A stretch of 64,000 nucleotides of DNA, taken from NCBI RefSeq assembly GCF_943734655.1, contig NC_071354.1, positions 175,370,411 to 175,434,410 of the forward strand, written 5' to 3'. The stretch is from Sabethes cyaneus (lineage: Eukaryota; Arthropoda; Insecta; Diptera; Culicidae). Below are positions 55,901 through 64,000 of this stretch, piece after piece (position 1 is the stretch's first letter; every line of letters begins with the position of its first letter). The translations under genes were made by a program, and so were the position numbers. Under the pieces are notes generated by a model. It worked only from the letters and a program-made list of their open reading frames with translations, had not been told where the DNA came from and did no database searches.

Positions 55901-58900
55901 TGAGTACAGGGCGGACGAATTCTTGATACGGCAAGAGCTACCTCGGATTCATGCTGCTAGAAGAAAAAGAAGAAGAAGAATGACCGCTATATAAACGCAC
56001 GACTCAGTCGTCGTTGGCCTAGCTGAATTATTTTAGGACATACTCAACCTCGGATATTATATTCGACCAACGAGCAAGAAGTTTAATCTAACGAGTTTTC
56101 TATTTTGCCAGTCCATATAATAGTCTTATATAATAGTTTGATAAAATACAACGTACTACGAACTTAATAAGCGTGCTTTAAATAAACGTGCTATTATCTA
56201 TAGGCTGTCACTCTTTCACTTTCTCGACTTGTCCCATCTTGAGAATACTATACCCATTTTCTTTCATAACTTTCTACTTTACTACCATGTCTTTCGTCAA
56301 ATGTAGAGTTATTCACTGCCATGAATCGCATATCAGTCCCATTTTCTATGGAGTTCCCTATAGAAATGGGACAGCTATGCGATTCACGGCAGATTAAGTC
56401 TAAAAATACGTTACTTACCATTCGCCTGTCCGTTGTACAATCGACAGTTGTTAACGATCAGTTTGAAATCGTTGCGAAAATCACCAAACGATAGATATTC
56501 CCCGTTGTCCAGCTTTTCCTCCATTTTCTGCAGATCCATTGGTCTGTGAAGAATTCACAGAGTTGAACTACATTTTCTAGCTTGTATGTGGGAGCTGGTT
56601 ATGCAACTTACCGCCTAATAATGGAATAGTAGCGCGGGGCAATGTCCTCGTCCACCGGATCCATGAATGGCCAAGCATCGTCGTGGTTCTTGATGTACTC
56701 GAGCACCTTATGCATGCCGATCTGTAGAACTTCTTCGGTTTCGGTAAAACTAAACGACGAAATCAGAGTGGAAGTTGTAGTGAAACTAATATATTCCCGG
56801 TTGGTACAGAAGCCAACGGGTATTGGAGGGTCGAGGGCGTATGGGTGTATGCACGCAAAAGATGGTGCCAGATGGTTGGTTTTGAACCGGATCGTTGTGC
56901 CGATTTAGTTACACGATTCCAGGCAGACCGGTGGCAGAGTGGTGATGGTGCGATGAATTTTATACAATATGCATGTGCAGGTTAGGGTTATTGGTTATCC
57001 GGAGTTACGGGTCCGAGGTTTTATATATATACAGGAGAACACACATCCATGATGAGCGGGTCGTTGTTAATATATGCAATAGTCGTGCGGAATATACATA
57101 TCGAGTCGTATATGGTAACCACGCGTGTACAAGGATGTGTTTGATTAGGCAGCGGGAAAAGAAAAATTACCAATAAGTACTAGGTAGAACTTTTACCGCA
57201 TGGATAAACATGAAAAGCTTTTTCTATTGCGGAAGGCTATTCGATTGTATTGAGTAGTGGGTATTACTGACTATTTAAATGTTTCATGCAAAACTATCTA
57301 ACTACAAAATTATACTGACTGAATCAAACAAGTTAATTAAATACTGTTCCGCAGTGCGTTTTGCAATGTACAATTTTATGGCAATCACTCACAGCACAGC
57401 ATTGTAACTTCTCATTTTCTACGGCTTATTTATTTAAAAAAGATTGTAAAAAATCAACATTTTTGATTTGTCCTATGAAATTTTGTCTTGAATGCACAAT
57501 GGTATGAATGGTTCATTGTATTTGACATTACAACCAATAAAATAAAGCGATTCAAATTATGGGTTCTATGGCGCTATAGGGGAAAACGGATGATGCATGC
57601 AAAGTTTTTCCAGTCTAAATGCTACAGGAACGACGTAATATTCCGTTGGGTTTGAACAAAAACAACCCTTTATACTGCCGCTACTCGCATAACAGTCCCA
57701 TTTTCTATGGAGTTTCCTATATAAATGGGACTGTTATGCGAGTAGCGGCAGTATACAGCAATGATAATTTGCCGCCTTGGTTAATACTACGAGATCAAGC
57801 CTTTCTAGTACCAAGTGAGCTAATTTTGACTTCTAAATAAATGTACAGGAGCGATGATTGCATGGTAAATCAGAAACAAACAATTTTATTAACAAATTAA
57901 CAATAAAAATACCGGAAATCAACAAGTTAATGCTTCTAGTAAGTAATAAGATTCGATAATAAAGGTAATATGTGAAAAGATGCAATTAAATTGGGTAACA
58001 ACTCACACTTGCGCGGCTTTGCTCTTCTTTTTTCGGCCACCGCTGCTTGCTCCTCCTCCTCCGCCGGCGCCGCCGCTAGCAGCGGCATTTGGGTCTCCAT
58101 TTTTGCTGCCCGAGCTACTGCTGGAGGTTTTGGGCGGAGTATCGGCAAACGGCAAAATTACCGGACCCGTTATCGACGAAAGAGAATTGTTGGTCTGCCG
58201 TCCGGGCAGTTTAGTTGTCGTAGGTGCCATATTGGGATTGTACTGCAACAGGCGCTCGATTTCTGCACTGAGCGATTTGAGAGGTCGCTTTGGTTTGGCC
58301 TTTTTAGTTACTGGTGGTGGCGGTGTCGAAGGCGCTGACAGTGGTTCGTCTTTCAACGGTGATGTCGGAGTTTTCTCACGATTGCGGCTGCTAACGCCAC
58401 TACTGCTGCTTTCACTGCTAGCAACACTGGCACCGGAGCCAATAACCTCAGTACAATTATTGTTTATCAATTGTTCAATGACACTTGCGTTTGTTTCTTC
58501 TTCGTAGACTTCTTCTTGCGAGTCTCGTTTGGAGTGTTCGGAACACACTAAAATGTCCGCGCTCGCGGTTTGCTCAGAGCCTAACTCAGAGGATGGGGAA
58601 GCGGGGGAATGAAGATTAGCGGTTTCGATCGAAAGTTTTGTGCTTGAATGCTTATTAGAAGTAGTATTTAGGATTAGGGATTCGGTTTCTTTTGGCTGAA
58701 AAATAAGATCACTGGTGAGAGGTTCTGGCGAGCTTGCGTAGATTGATACTATACTTGTGACCGAGTTCGAACGTGATCTGAAAAAAGCCACGGGAAATAG
58801 ACAAACAGACAAAAACAGCGAGTATTAGTACTTGAGGCAGTAAACCGGCAGTATTAAGCAATTATGGTACAAAAACTATTGATAAAAAGCGAAATGAAAA

Positions 58901-61704
58901 TGAGATAAATAATTGAAGAAGTTTGAGAACACAAATTTGTAGTAAATAATAATGAAATGATGATTTTAAACATCATGCATACATACAGCAACTAACGATA
59001 GAAGAAGAAACAAAATAACATCTATTCAATCACAAGTTAGCTCTCCGACAAACTAGATTTGGCATGGTTTTGCTTTAAGTAGTCAAAATTCGCATTGTTT
59101 TGGACGTATTTTTTGTTCGAGAGATACACACAAAGTGCGTTTTGATGGAGAGCTCGCTGTTGAAATGCGATTGATTGCCGTTTAGATGTTTTGCTCTTTT
59201 GAAGCTGTCGTTTTGCTCTTCTCTTTAGCGTGATTTCTTGTTTTTTGCTTTCTTAGAATAGCTTAATATCTCTGGCTTCTAACCGTCGTTCGGCTCGTTT
59301 GGCTCTCTCTTCGGAAGGATTTGCTTTGGGTGGTGGTGGTGGTGTTTCGGACCTTGGCGGTGGTCGATTCACTCTTTGCAGAGCCTTCTGGGCTTGTTCG
59401 ATTTCTTGCTGGCGGTAGATATCAGCTAGCCGACGTTCTTCGAAGTGCTTTATGCGCGATGAAGTACGACGTTCCAGAAGTCTGCAACGGGAAAACTGTT
59501 AGCAATTGTTAGTGAAAAGCAAAAAACGCGACCATACTTGTTTCTTCGTTCGCGCTCTTTGTCGCGGAAGATCTTTGGAATGTTTGGCAAAAAGTTTTCT
59601 TCGAGCTGCTGCAGCAATGAACGCTCGTTTTCGTTTTTGGAGCGTTGAAACTTGCCGGCTAAATTACGCCAGTCTTCCTCGGTGAAGCAAATAACCTGCC
59701 AAATTGATCGTTTCGATGATTTGTTGCCCTTTCCGGATGGTGTTTCGTAGTCCTCCCGATATAGTCGTGTGCCAAAGAAATACCAGTAAGCGGAACCTTT
59801 ACTGTCGTAACTAGAGAATACAAAGGAATTCAAAAGCTTTTTTCTTCGAACGGAAATCTTTAATTACATACCCAAGCGGTTCCACTCGTAAGCTGTCCGC
59901 CTCGAGATTAGCAAAACTGTTGTATACGTCAGCTGAGTCTAAACGGAAATCGCACAGGTATTTCAAAATCAAAATCTTGGTACGCAGTGGCAATTTCTCA
60001 AAATCAGTATCAGTATTAAATGGATTGTCAATGTTGTACTCCTGAAGAGGAAAAGGAACATTTTGGTAATTGTGGATTGCACAAGTCAATGCCTATTACC
60101 TGACATTTTTGGCGAAATAATCGTCTCAAGAACATCTGATAATTACTCGGACTGATGTGTGCTACAATCTGGCTGAGTGCGTCACAACCCTTTAACAGTG
60201 CAACGATAAGATCTGACAACAGTCGTGCGTTGTAGACTTTAAGATCGACCTCACTTTCAACGTCGGCATCGGTCAGCAACGCTTCCTCGAGGTCCTACGA
60301 TAGAAACCTAGCTAATCAGTACGTTAAATCGACTGAACCAAAACACATTTTCGGTGAGAATCGACACAAACAAATGTAAATTTTTCTAAAACGTTCACCA
60401 AACTCAGAAAAAAACACTAATGACGAGTAAATACCTACATATATGTAACATTAACTACAGTTAGACGTTTGACAGAAATAAAAAACGGACATACTAACCT
60501 CTATATCGAAATCCGGTAACTGAAAGGAGCCACTAAACAGCGAACAGAAGTGTGCAATGCAGGGCACCTCCCACCATGATTGAATATCTATAAAATTCAG
60601 GAAACAAAAAAGAAATCCGAATTTATAACTTTAACCATTTTTCTAACGAACAATTTTAACGGGTATCAAAGTTTCTGAAATGAAACAGTGAAAAAGAACG
60701 ATCGCACCGCACTATTGGTAGGACCATAACTTTGTAACAACTCTGGTATAAAAGATCGGGGGCCAAAATACGCAGAAAATAGACGAATCATATAAAAAAA
60801 GTCGTACATTAATTATTAAACTTCTGCATGGTAATGTTTTCATATTTTCATTTATGCTTTTCCACAAAGAAGCAAGTTATGCGATGAAGAAGGCGAAACA
60901 AAGGAACAAACGATCGAAATGCTTAATCGGCAAAAGCACATTTCCGGAGTGATTCGCGATTGGGGCTCAACTACAAATTGTAAACAAATCGTTTTATCAC
61001 ACTATCAGCCTTAAAAAGACTGATAATATCCTTGGCAAGAATCCTTTCTTCTATTTTAATCGTTAGAATTATTTAAAACAAGTTTTTAGTAATGGGCGAT
61101 AGAAGTGTTTAATCAAAACAAAAGACAGTTTGCAGTTTAGCCCCTCGCATTGTTATGAAGTGACAGGCTTATTTGCAAATCGTTTTGTAAACAGGCGATA
61201 GTAAAGAGCGAAACTGCGTTGTTTTCAAAACACAGGCGCATTGTAAACAGGCGAAATTAAATAAAAAAATCAAAACAAGGCGAAACAGGGCTGGGCGAAT
61301 CTCATTGTCAAAATGCTTTGAGGCTCATTCCAAGGGGTTCAACTATAAAACTTAGATTTTGAGCTTGAATGCACAAATTTTATGCAGTATTGTTGTGAAA
61401 TTATAAGATTGATTTATTCTACACCAATTTATGTGTTTAAACTTGATTTTTGCAACTTTTATTTAAATTAAGATTTGAAAATGTACGGGCAAATTATCAC
61501 AGTGATATTTCTCATTGTTCACACTTTGTTAGTTGCGCCCTTATCGCGAATCACTCCGGATTTCAGATAAAACTGTTCCGCAGCGATTTCTATCAAGCAT
61601 TGAAAAATGATTTTTAGAATTAAGCTTACATTAAAAGCTACGCTTTCGGGAGAACAAAATAGTTCGTTGTACTCACCAATTAGGCCAATGAAAGTGGAAA
61701 ACAT
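42621..61704 (-). CDS. CECR2: CECR2-type chromatin remodelling subunit (fly dikar homologue)
   Basis: Ten coding exons: 61704-61677, 60587-60499, 60294-60100, 60041-59872, 59810-59538, 59481-59284, 58777-58007, 56749-56612, 56543-56419 and 49984-42621 (9351 nt, 3116 aa); every junction keeps frame. The start ATG at 61704 has an in-frame TAG 15 nt upstream. Domains: the N-terminal CECR2 region (QSWWEVPCIAHFCSLF, LPLRTKILILKYLCD, LEADSLRVEPLGYDSKGSAY and WYFFGTRLYRED; aa about 10-250), a Glu/Arg-rich helix, a Ser-rich linker, a bromodomain (aa about 580-685), then about 2430 residues of Lys/Ser/Glu-, Pro- and Gln-rich sequence with an AT-hook-like KPKRGRKKKENP (about aa 2837). CECR2 partners ISWI-type ATPases (CERF complex) in the nucleus and binds acetylated histones. 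It is far longer than human CECR2 (about 1480 aa). Exon 6 uses a weak donor, GTTAGA. Confidence 0.93.
50310..50383 (-). repeat. GC-rich segment, inverted partner of 52147-52215
   Basis: The reverse complement of CGGCGAACACTCGCGGCC and GCCCGTCTCGCCCT resembles GGTCGCGAGTGTTGCCGG and AGGACGAGACGG at 52155-52180. The two GC-rich segments, unlike their AT-rich surroundings, bracket the Helitron-like repeat in inverted orientation. This may be the end of a second, oppositely oriented copy. Confidence 0.55.
50392..52314 (+). mobile_element. Helitron-like element in CECR2 intron 9
   Basis: Starts TCTATACCTATAAAGAAGG followed by a TCTG microsatellite, and ends GTCGGGTCAGCTAG before a T. TC...CTAG ends between A and T are the Helitron signature. 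The interior is an array of about ten 142-bp units. It has no rolling-circle replicase, so it is non-autonomous if real. Similar TATAAA-GTCTG starts with CTCGAGAACTAATCAAGC-type repeats are, from memory, common in arthropod genomes. The assignment is not proven because the 3' hairpin is not obvious. Confidence 0.65.
50540..52050. repeat. About ten tandem 142-bp units
   Basis: The anchor ATAACTCGAGAACTAATCAA recurs at about 50597, 50760, 50904, 51046, 51188, 51331, 51472, 51616, 51758 and 51901: spacing 141-144 bp after a first unit of about 162 bp. Each unit has GGAACCAAATTTGGCATGTG, a TTTTGGAGACAA block and a C-run/G-run pair (GACCCCTCCCCACTTT, AAGAGGGGGGGCTCC). Open frames on both strands here only reflect the repetition. 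Confidence 0.92.
52330..52680 (+). mobile_element. LINE fragment, family H, RT palm piece
   Basis: Positions 52425-52540 read FNIVIESVIRQADIETRGTI and SKLLAFADDVDI, i.e. the reverse transcriptase segment through the FADD motif. It is truncated on both sides and lies right after the Helitron-like element. Confidence 0.75.
52690..55600 (+). mobile_element. LINE F, internally deleted, carrying a MITE, in CECR2 intron 9
   Basis: Antisense to CECR2. The leader has GTTCTCCAGGTGAGGGGCGG (52837). Endonuclease: DNDWKLGTWNVRTLHEP (53068), KIIIGDANAQIRRED (53515). Positions 53487-54335 are one frame running through the linker (AAREVVGTT, RSFYKMVR) and fusing abruptly to DSVKRNELW: the RT fingers are deleted up to motif A. 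The RT palm follows: MLEYDFPTKLVTLIRATLDG, FADDVDIIGI (54580), TINTAKTKYMVAG, FIYLGTLVTCDNDVSREVKR. The 3' end is GTTGCCACTAAAGTAAGTAAG. A CACATGAATATGAAT microsatellite lies at 55240-55310. Confidence 0.87.
55023..55178. mobile_element. Hairpin MITE (Tc1/mariner type), 156 bp, inside LINE F
   Basis: Two arms of about 73 bases form a near-perfect inverted repeat (CAGAGACTATAGATTACAGA ... TCTGTAATCTATAGTCTCTG), flanked by TA on both sides (55021-55022 and 55179-55180). CAG...CTG ends with a TA duplication fit mariner-type MITEs. Removing the element and one TA leaves the LINE reading frame open across the site. Confidence 0.92.
55605..55980 (+). mobile_element. LINE fragment, family H 3' end
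   Basis: Matches the ends of the fragments at 11.7 and 36.0 kb: GGATGCCGGACGACTGTGCA, GGCCCACCGGCATCAGCAAT, AGGGGCCCAACGTATTAGATG and GGCAAGAGCTACCTCGGATT. Ends in an AGAAGAAAAAGAAGAAGAAG tail. Confidence 0.75.
55981..56315. other. CECR2 intron 9, remainder
   Basis: Nothing recognised apart from the hairpin that follows. Confidence 0.4.
56316..56392. repeat. 77-bp hairpin next to the CECR2 exon 9 donor
   Basis: CTGCCATGAATCGCATA...CAGTCCCATTTTCTAT is mirrored by ATAGAAATGGGA...TATGCGATTCACGGCAG. In the CECR2 transcript it begins 26 nt downstream of the exon 9 donor. It is related to the hairpin at 57675-57751. Confidence 0.85.
56419..56749 (-). other. CECR2 bromodomain exons 8 and 9
   Basis: Exon 8 (56749-56612) gives MHKVLEYIKNHDDAWPFMDP, VDEDIAPRYYSIIRR; exon 9 (56543-56419) gives PMDLQKMEEKLDNGEYLSFG and LIVNNCRLYNGQANE, continued by YTEM in the last exon. 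The WPF shelf, the ZA-loop tyrosines (APRYY) and the acetyl-lysine-binding Asn (LYNG) are all present, so the pocket should be functional. Confidence 0.93.
56750..58006 (-). other. CECR2 intron 7
   Basis: No gene. Contains the second 77-bp hairpin; otherwise AT-rich with a short ATATATATACAG tract near 57025. Confidence 0.6.
57675..57751. repeat. 77-bp hairpin in CECR2 intron 7
   Basis: An almost perfect palindrome (CTGCCGCTACTCGCATAACA ... TGTTATGCGAGTAGCGGCAG), flanked by TATA on both sides. It shares the CAGTCCCATTTTCTATGGAG core and the exact length with the hairpin at 56316-56392. It is probably a minimal MITE family; a small-RNA precursor is the alternative. Confidence 0.85.
58778..59283 (-). 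other. CECR2 intron 6
   Basis: 506-bp intron between exon 6 (weak donor GTTAGA) and exon 7 (acceptor GGCTTTTTTCAG). If not spliced at this donor, the frame reads on 12 more residues (LEARDIKLF at the end) to a TAA near 59253, giving a truncated protein without a bromodomain. Confidence 0.6.
60588..61676 (-). other. CECR2 intron 1
   Basis: 1.09-kb intron bounded by a consensus GTGAGT donor and a TTTTATAG acceptor. AT-rich, with nothing else recognised. Confidence 0.7.
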
Positions 61705-63647
61705 GCCCTTTGTATCCTAACGGAGTTATCGTCGTCTGCTTCCCGCGTGGTTGTGGCACCGAGAATATCCAAACTCCTGTGTTTCGTTGCTCGCTATTAG
61801 TGCGTGGTGTTGGTGATCGTGGAGATAAGGAAGCTGCAAGCACGAAGCAAAATTTTCCTTTTAGAACCGGATCGAATTGGCTGGCACTTTATAAGCAAAA
61901 CAAACCACAGAGCAGTGTTGCCGGTTATGGGGGTTTTCTAACACTTTAAATTTGTAAGCTATAAGCAAGTAATTGATTATAGAACTGTCACGTAAACGTA
62001 TGTTTTAAGGTATTATTTATTCCGGAAGTTGTGAGATTAACATTTAGTATGAAAGTTTAGTTTTAGTGGCAGTGGAGGTTTATCTTCTCACTTCAGAGAC
62101 AATTTTTCAGAATGGCATGGTTTGCATGGCTCCTGCTATTGAACCACATGCAAGTCTTTGTAGTTTATTATTTAGCTTTTCTAGGTTGATTTCTCCCTTC
62201 GAAATCAGCGACGCATAAATCCGACTTGTACTGTTTCACGATTTTTATAAGAAGATTAGAACCACTGATCTATTGTGGTTCTATTGTGGTTCAGTTTTTG
62301 GTCATGACGTCCGGTTCAAATTTAATTCTTGGATACTCGGGTATGGGTACAAAAGGACGTAAGTGACATTGAGACTCTCTTTAGTTTCCATCTCTTCCGA
62401 TTATTATGGCGACATAAATCATTTTTTGTCCTTTTTTCGGGTTATCCAGATGGTCGCTTAGTAGCGTATAAAACTCTATGCCGGGCCCATTTGTGTTCTT
62501 ATTGTCACAGTACTAGGGAGACATCAAACACCAGTTCTACCTGCCGAGACAGACAATGTCGCCCACAAAAACACAAGTAGAGCCCCAAGCATAGCCGATC
62601 AGCCTATGCCCACAGGCGAAAGCGTTCAGGTCCTACGCGGACTTCACGAACTGACTCTGAGATCTTTCCGCCAAAAGCCGGAATGTCATATTTTAAATAT
62701 AATGATGATGCCGCCAGCCCCGCCTAACCGGTTGTCCTCAGCCGTGCACTCACCATCACTTTTCCAACACAAACAACCACAAATGAACCAATAGGAAGAC
62801 AAATCTCGGTCCATCAGTAATCATAAACTCAGGGCTCGACCCATGGAAAAAATTGCATTTTTATCCCCCTGGCATTTATGCACTGTTCCAAGATAGGTCA
62901 ACAAAGTAAATTGAGCGGAGCACGACCTGGCTGTTCGCGGTAGTCGACAGAAGGCCTAAGCCTCTATTAATTGTCAGAGATCCCCGTACTGGCCTTATTC
63001 TTAAACGTCAAGGTTCAGTTTTATCGTAAAGATGATTACAGCCACATAATTTAAATGTAGTAAAAAGAATTTTTTTAACACTTAGTTAACTAGTATCATC
63101 AGTAACCGATTCATGCAAAGCTGATTTGGAATAATTCCTTAAACATCATTTTATGACCAAATGATGGTTTTTCTAGATTATTCAGCGCAAGATGGGGGTC
63201 TGTGTCTCGGGACGCAAATGTAGACACTACGAATGTAGGTACAGTTCCTTTCTTTACTTGACAGATATACGTTTGAAACTAAGTAAAGAATTGCAAGCAA
63301 TTAAATAACGCAAAACAGCACAGGAAACGTTCAAAAACTATTCTCGGATAAGTCAATCGCTGATTCTCCTCGCTTTGAGAATTGCTGCGTTACGTCACAT
63401 GCACGAATACCCCTTCAGCCATGTTTTCGCGCAAGACGATTCCGAACAAATTCTTGCAGTATATGGATGCAATTTGGCAAACGGGAAGGATGGCAGCTCA
63501 CTTTTCTATGACGGTTTACTTTCAAGACATTAAATTGAACTGCAGTCAAATTGGTTTGATTTAAACTTTGTAAGGAATCTTCGACTGTTGGGACGGAAAG
63601 TCCCAACCTGTCACTTTTTTGCAAAAATCACATTCAAACTTTCACCA
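61705..63647. other. CECR2 upstream region
   Basis: Probably the 5' UTR and promoter of CECR2 (minus strand), then intergenic DNA. Short plus-strand frames at 62329-62580 and 62606-62794 lack any domain. Positions 62450-63000 have a more GC-rich, formerly coding look, possibly old transposon, but no motif was recognised. Confidence 0.4.
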
Positions 63648-63815
63648 TTATTCTTGTTTACGGCCGTATCCTACATTCGTACGAATAGTTTGTTTCGAAC
63701 GAATCGGGAAGCACTATTCTCATTTTCGAATGAAGAAAAGAAAGGAGCGTTCGAATTGATTCGAACGAAAACAAGAATACGAATCGGCTTAACTTTCGAA
63801 CGAAAACAAGAATAA
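63648..63815. mobile_element. Possible MITE, 168 bp
   Basis: Left end TTATTCTTGTTTACG and right end CGAAAACAAGAATAA are inverted repeats with one mismatch; TTCGAACGAA recurs inside three times. No flanking duplication was found. Confidence 0.45.
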
Positions 63816-64000
63816 GGGTGTTTGATGACGTCTTCATTAAGCAATCAGGATGCGAGGATTTCTAGTTGGACAATGCTTCATTATTTTCAATTTTTCAACA
63901 GTGTACGCTTACGAATTAATGGTGTTCTTCATTTGGGCCAACGCGAAGATGTTCCGATCGATTGGTGCAAAAATATTGAAAATCGGTCGGGAAACCACTA

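Noticed and set aside
57980..58507. 175-codon Leu/Pro-rich plus-strand frame
   Set aside because: Antisense shadow of CECR2 exon 7.
62329..62794. Plus-strand frames upstream of CECR2
   Set aside because: Short, without domain similarity or splice support; they may be old transposon sequence.

Overview
The window looks like insect nuclear DNA, most likely from a culicine mosquito. Genes are split by GT-AG introns and conserved animal proteins are spread thinly. The space between them is filled with non-LTR retrotransposons, copia remnants, MITEs and a Helitron-like repeat, a mix I associate with Aedes-type genomes. The species is an inference; no species-diagnostic marker was read. I saw no bacterial operon, CRISPR array, rRNA or intact tRNA gene.

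Five protein genes can be assembled exon by exon with consistent splice phases: (1) BLOC1S6/pallidin, plus strand, 4007-4884, 5 exons, 142 aa; (2) an MFSD6-like 12-TM transporter, minus strand, 15935-9432, 6 coding exons, 652 aa, whose 4.3 kb first coding intron holds a LINE fragment and a deleted copia copy; (3, 4) two tandem, same-strand DUF4806-type genes at 17364-18601 and 25335-26532 (373 and 357 aa, identical intron positions) on a segmental duplication; (5) a CECR2 (fly dikar) chromatin-remodelling subunit, minus strand, 61704-42621, 10 coding exons, 3116 aa, with an N-terminal CECR2 domain, a bromodomain split over three exons, and one 7.36 kb last exon coding for a very long low-complexity tail.

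Layout: 1-4 kb, degraded repeats and a LINE 3' end with a target-site duplication; 4-5.5 kb, pallidin plus a possible terminal exon of an unknown minus-strand gene; 6-8.4 kb, a TTAA MITE and two simple-sequence tracts; 9.4-16 kb, MFSD6; 16.6-27.8 kb, the DUF4806 duplication, whose two copies differ by at least five insertions and so record empty sites; 27.8-36.5 kb, a nest in which a copia element carries two LINEs and one SINE, each with a recognisable target-site duplication; 36.5-41 kb, LINE fragments, a hAT MITE with a perfect 8-bp duplication and a 1 kb inverted-repeat element; 42.6-61.7 kb, CECR2, whose introns contain a Helitron-like element with about ten 142-bp repeats, a LINE carrying a mariner-type MITE, and two related 77-bp hairpins; 61.7-64 kb, CECR2 upstream DNA.

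The genes do not form a pathway: pallidin serves lysosome-related organelle biogenesis, MFSD6 is a plasma-membrane transporter or receptor, CECR2 reads acetylated histones, and the DUF4806 genes are of unknown function. I found no convincing undescribed biological system. The strongest observations are the dated insertion history in the duplication, the nested transposon cluster, the hairpin next to a CECR2 splice donor, and the architecture of the CECR2 tail.
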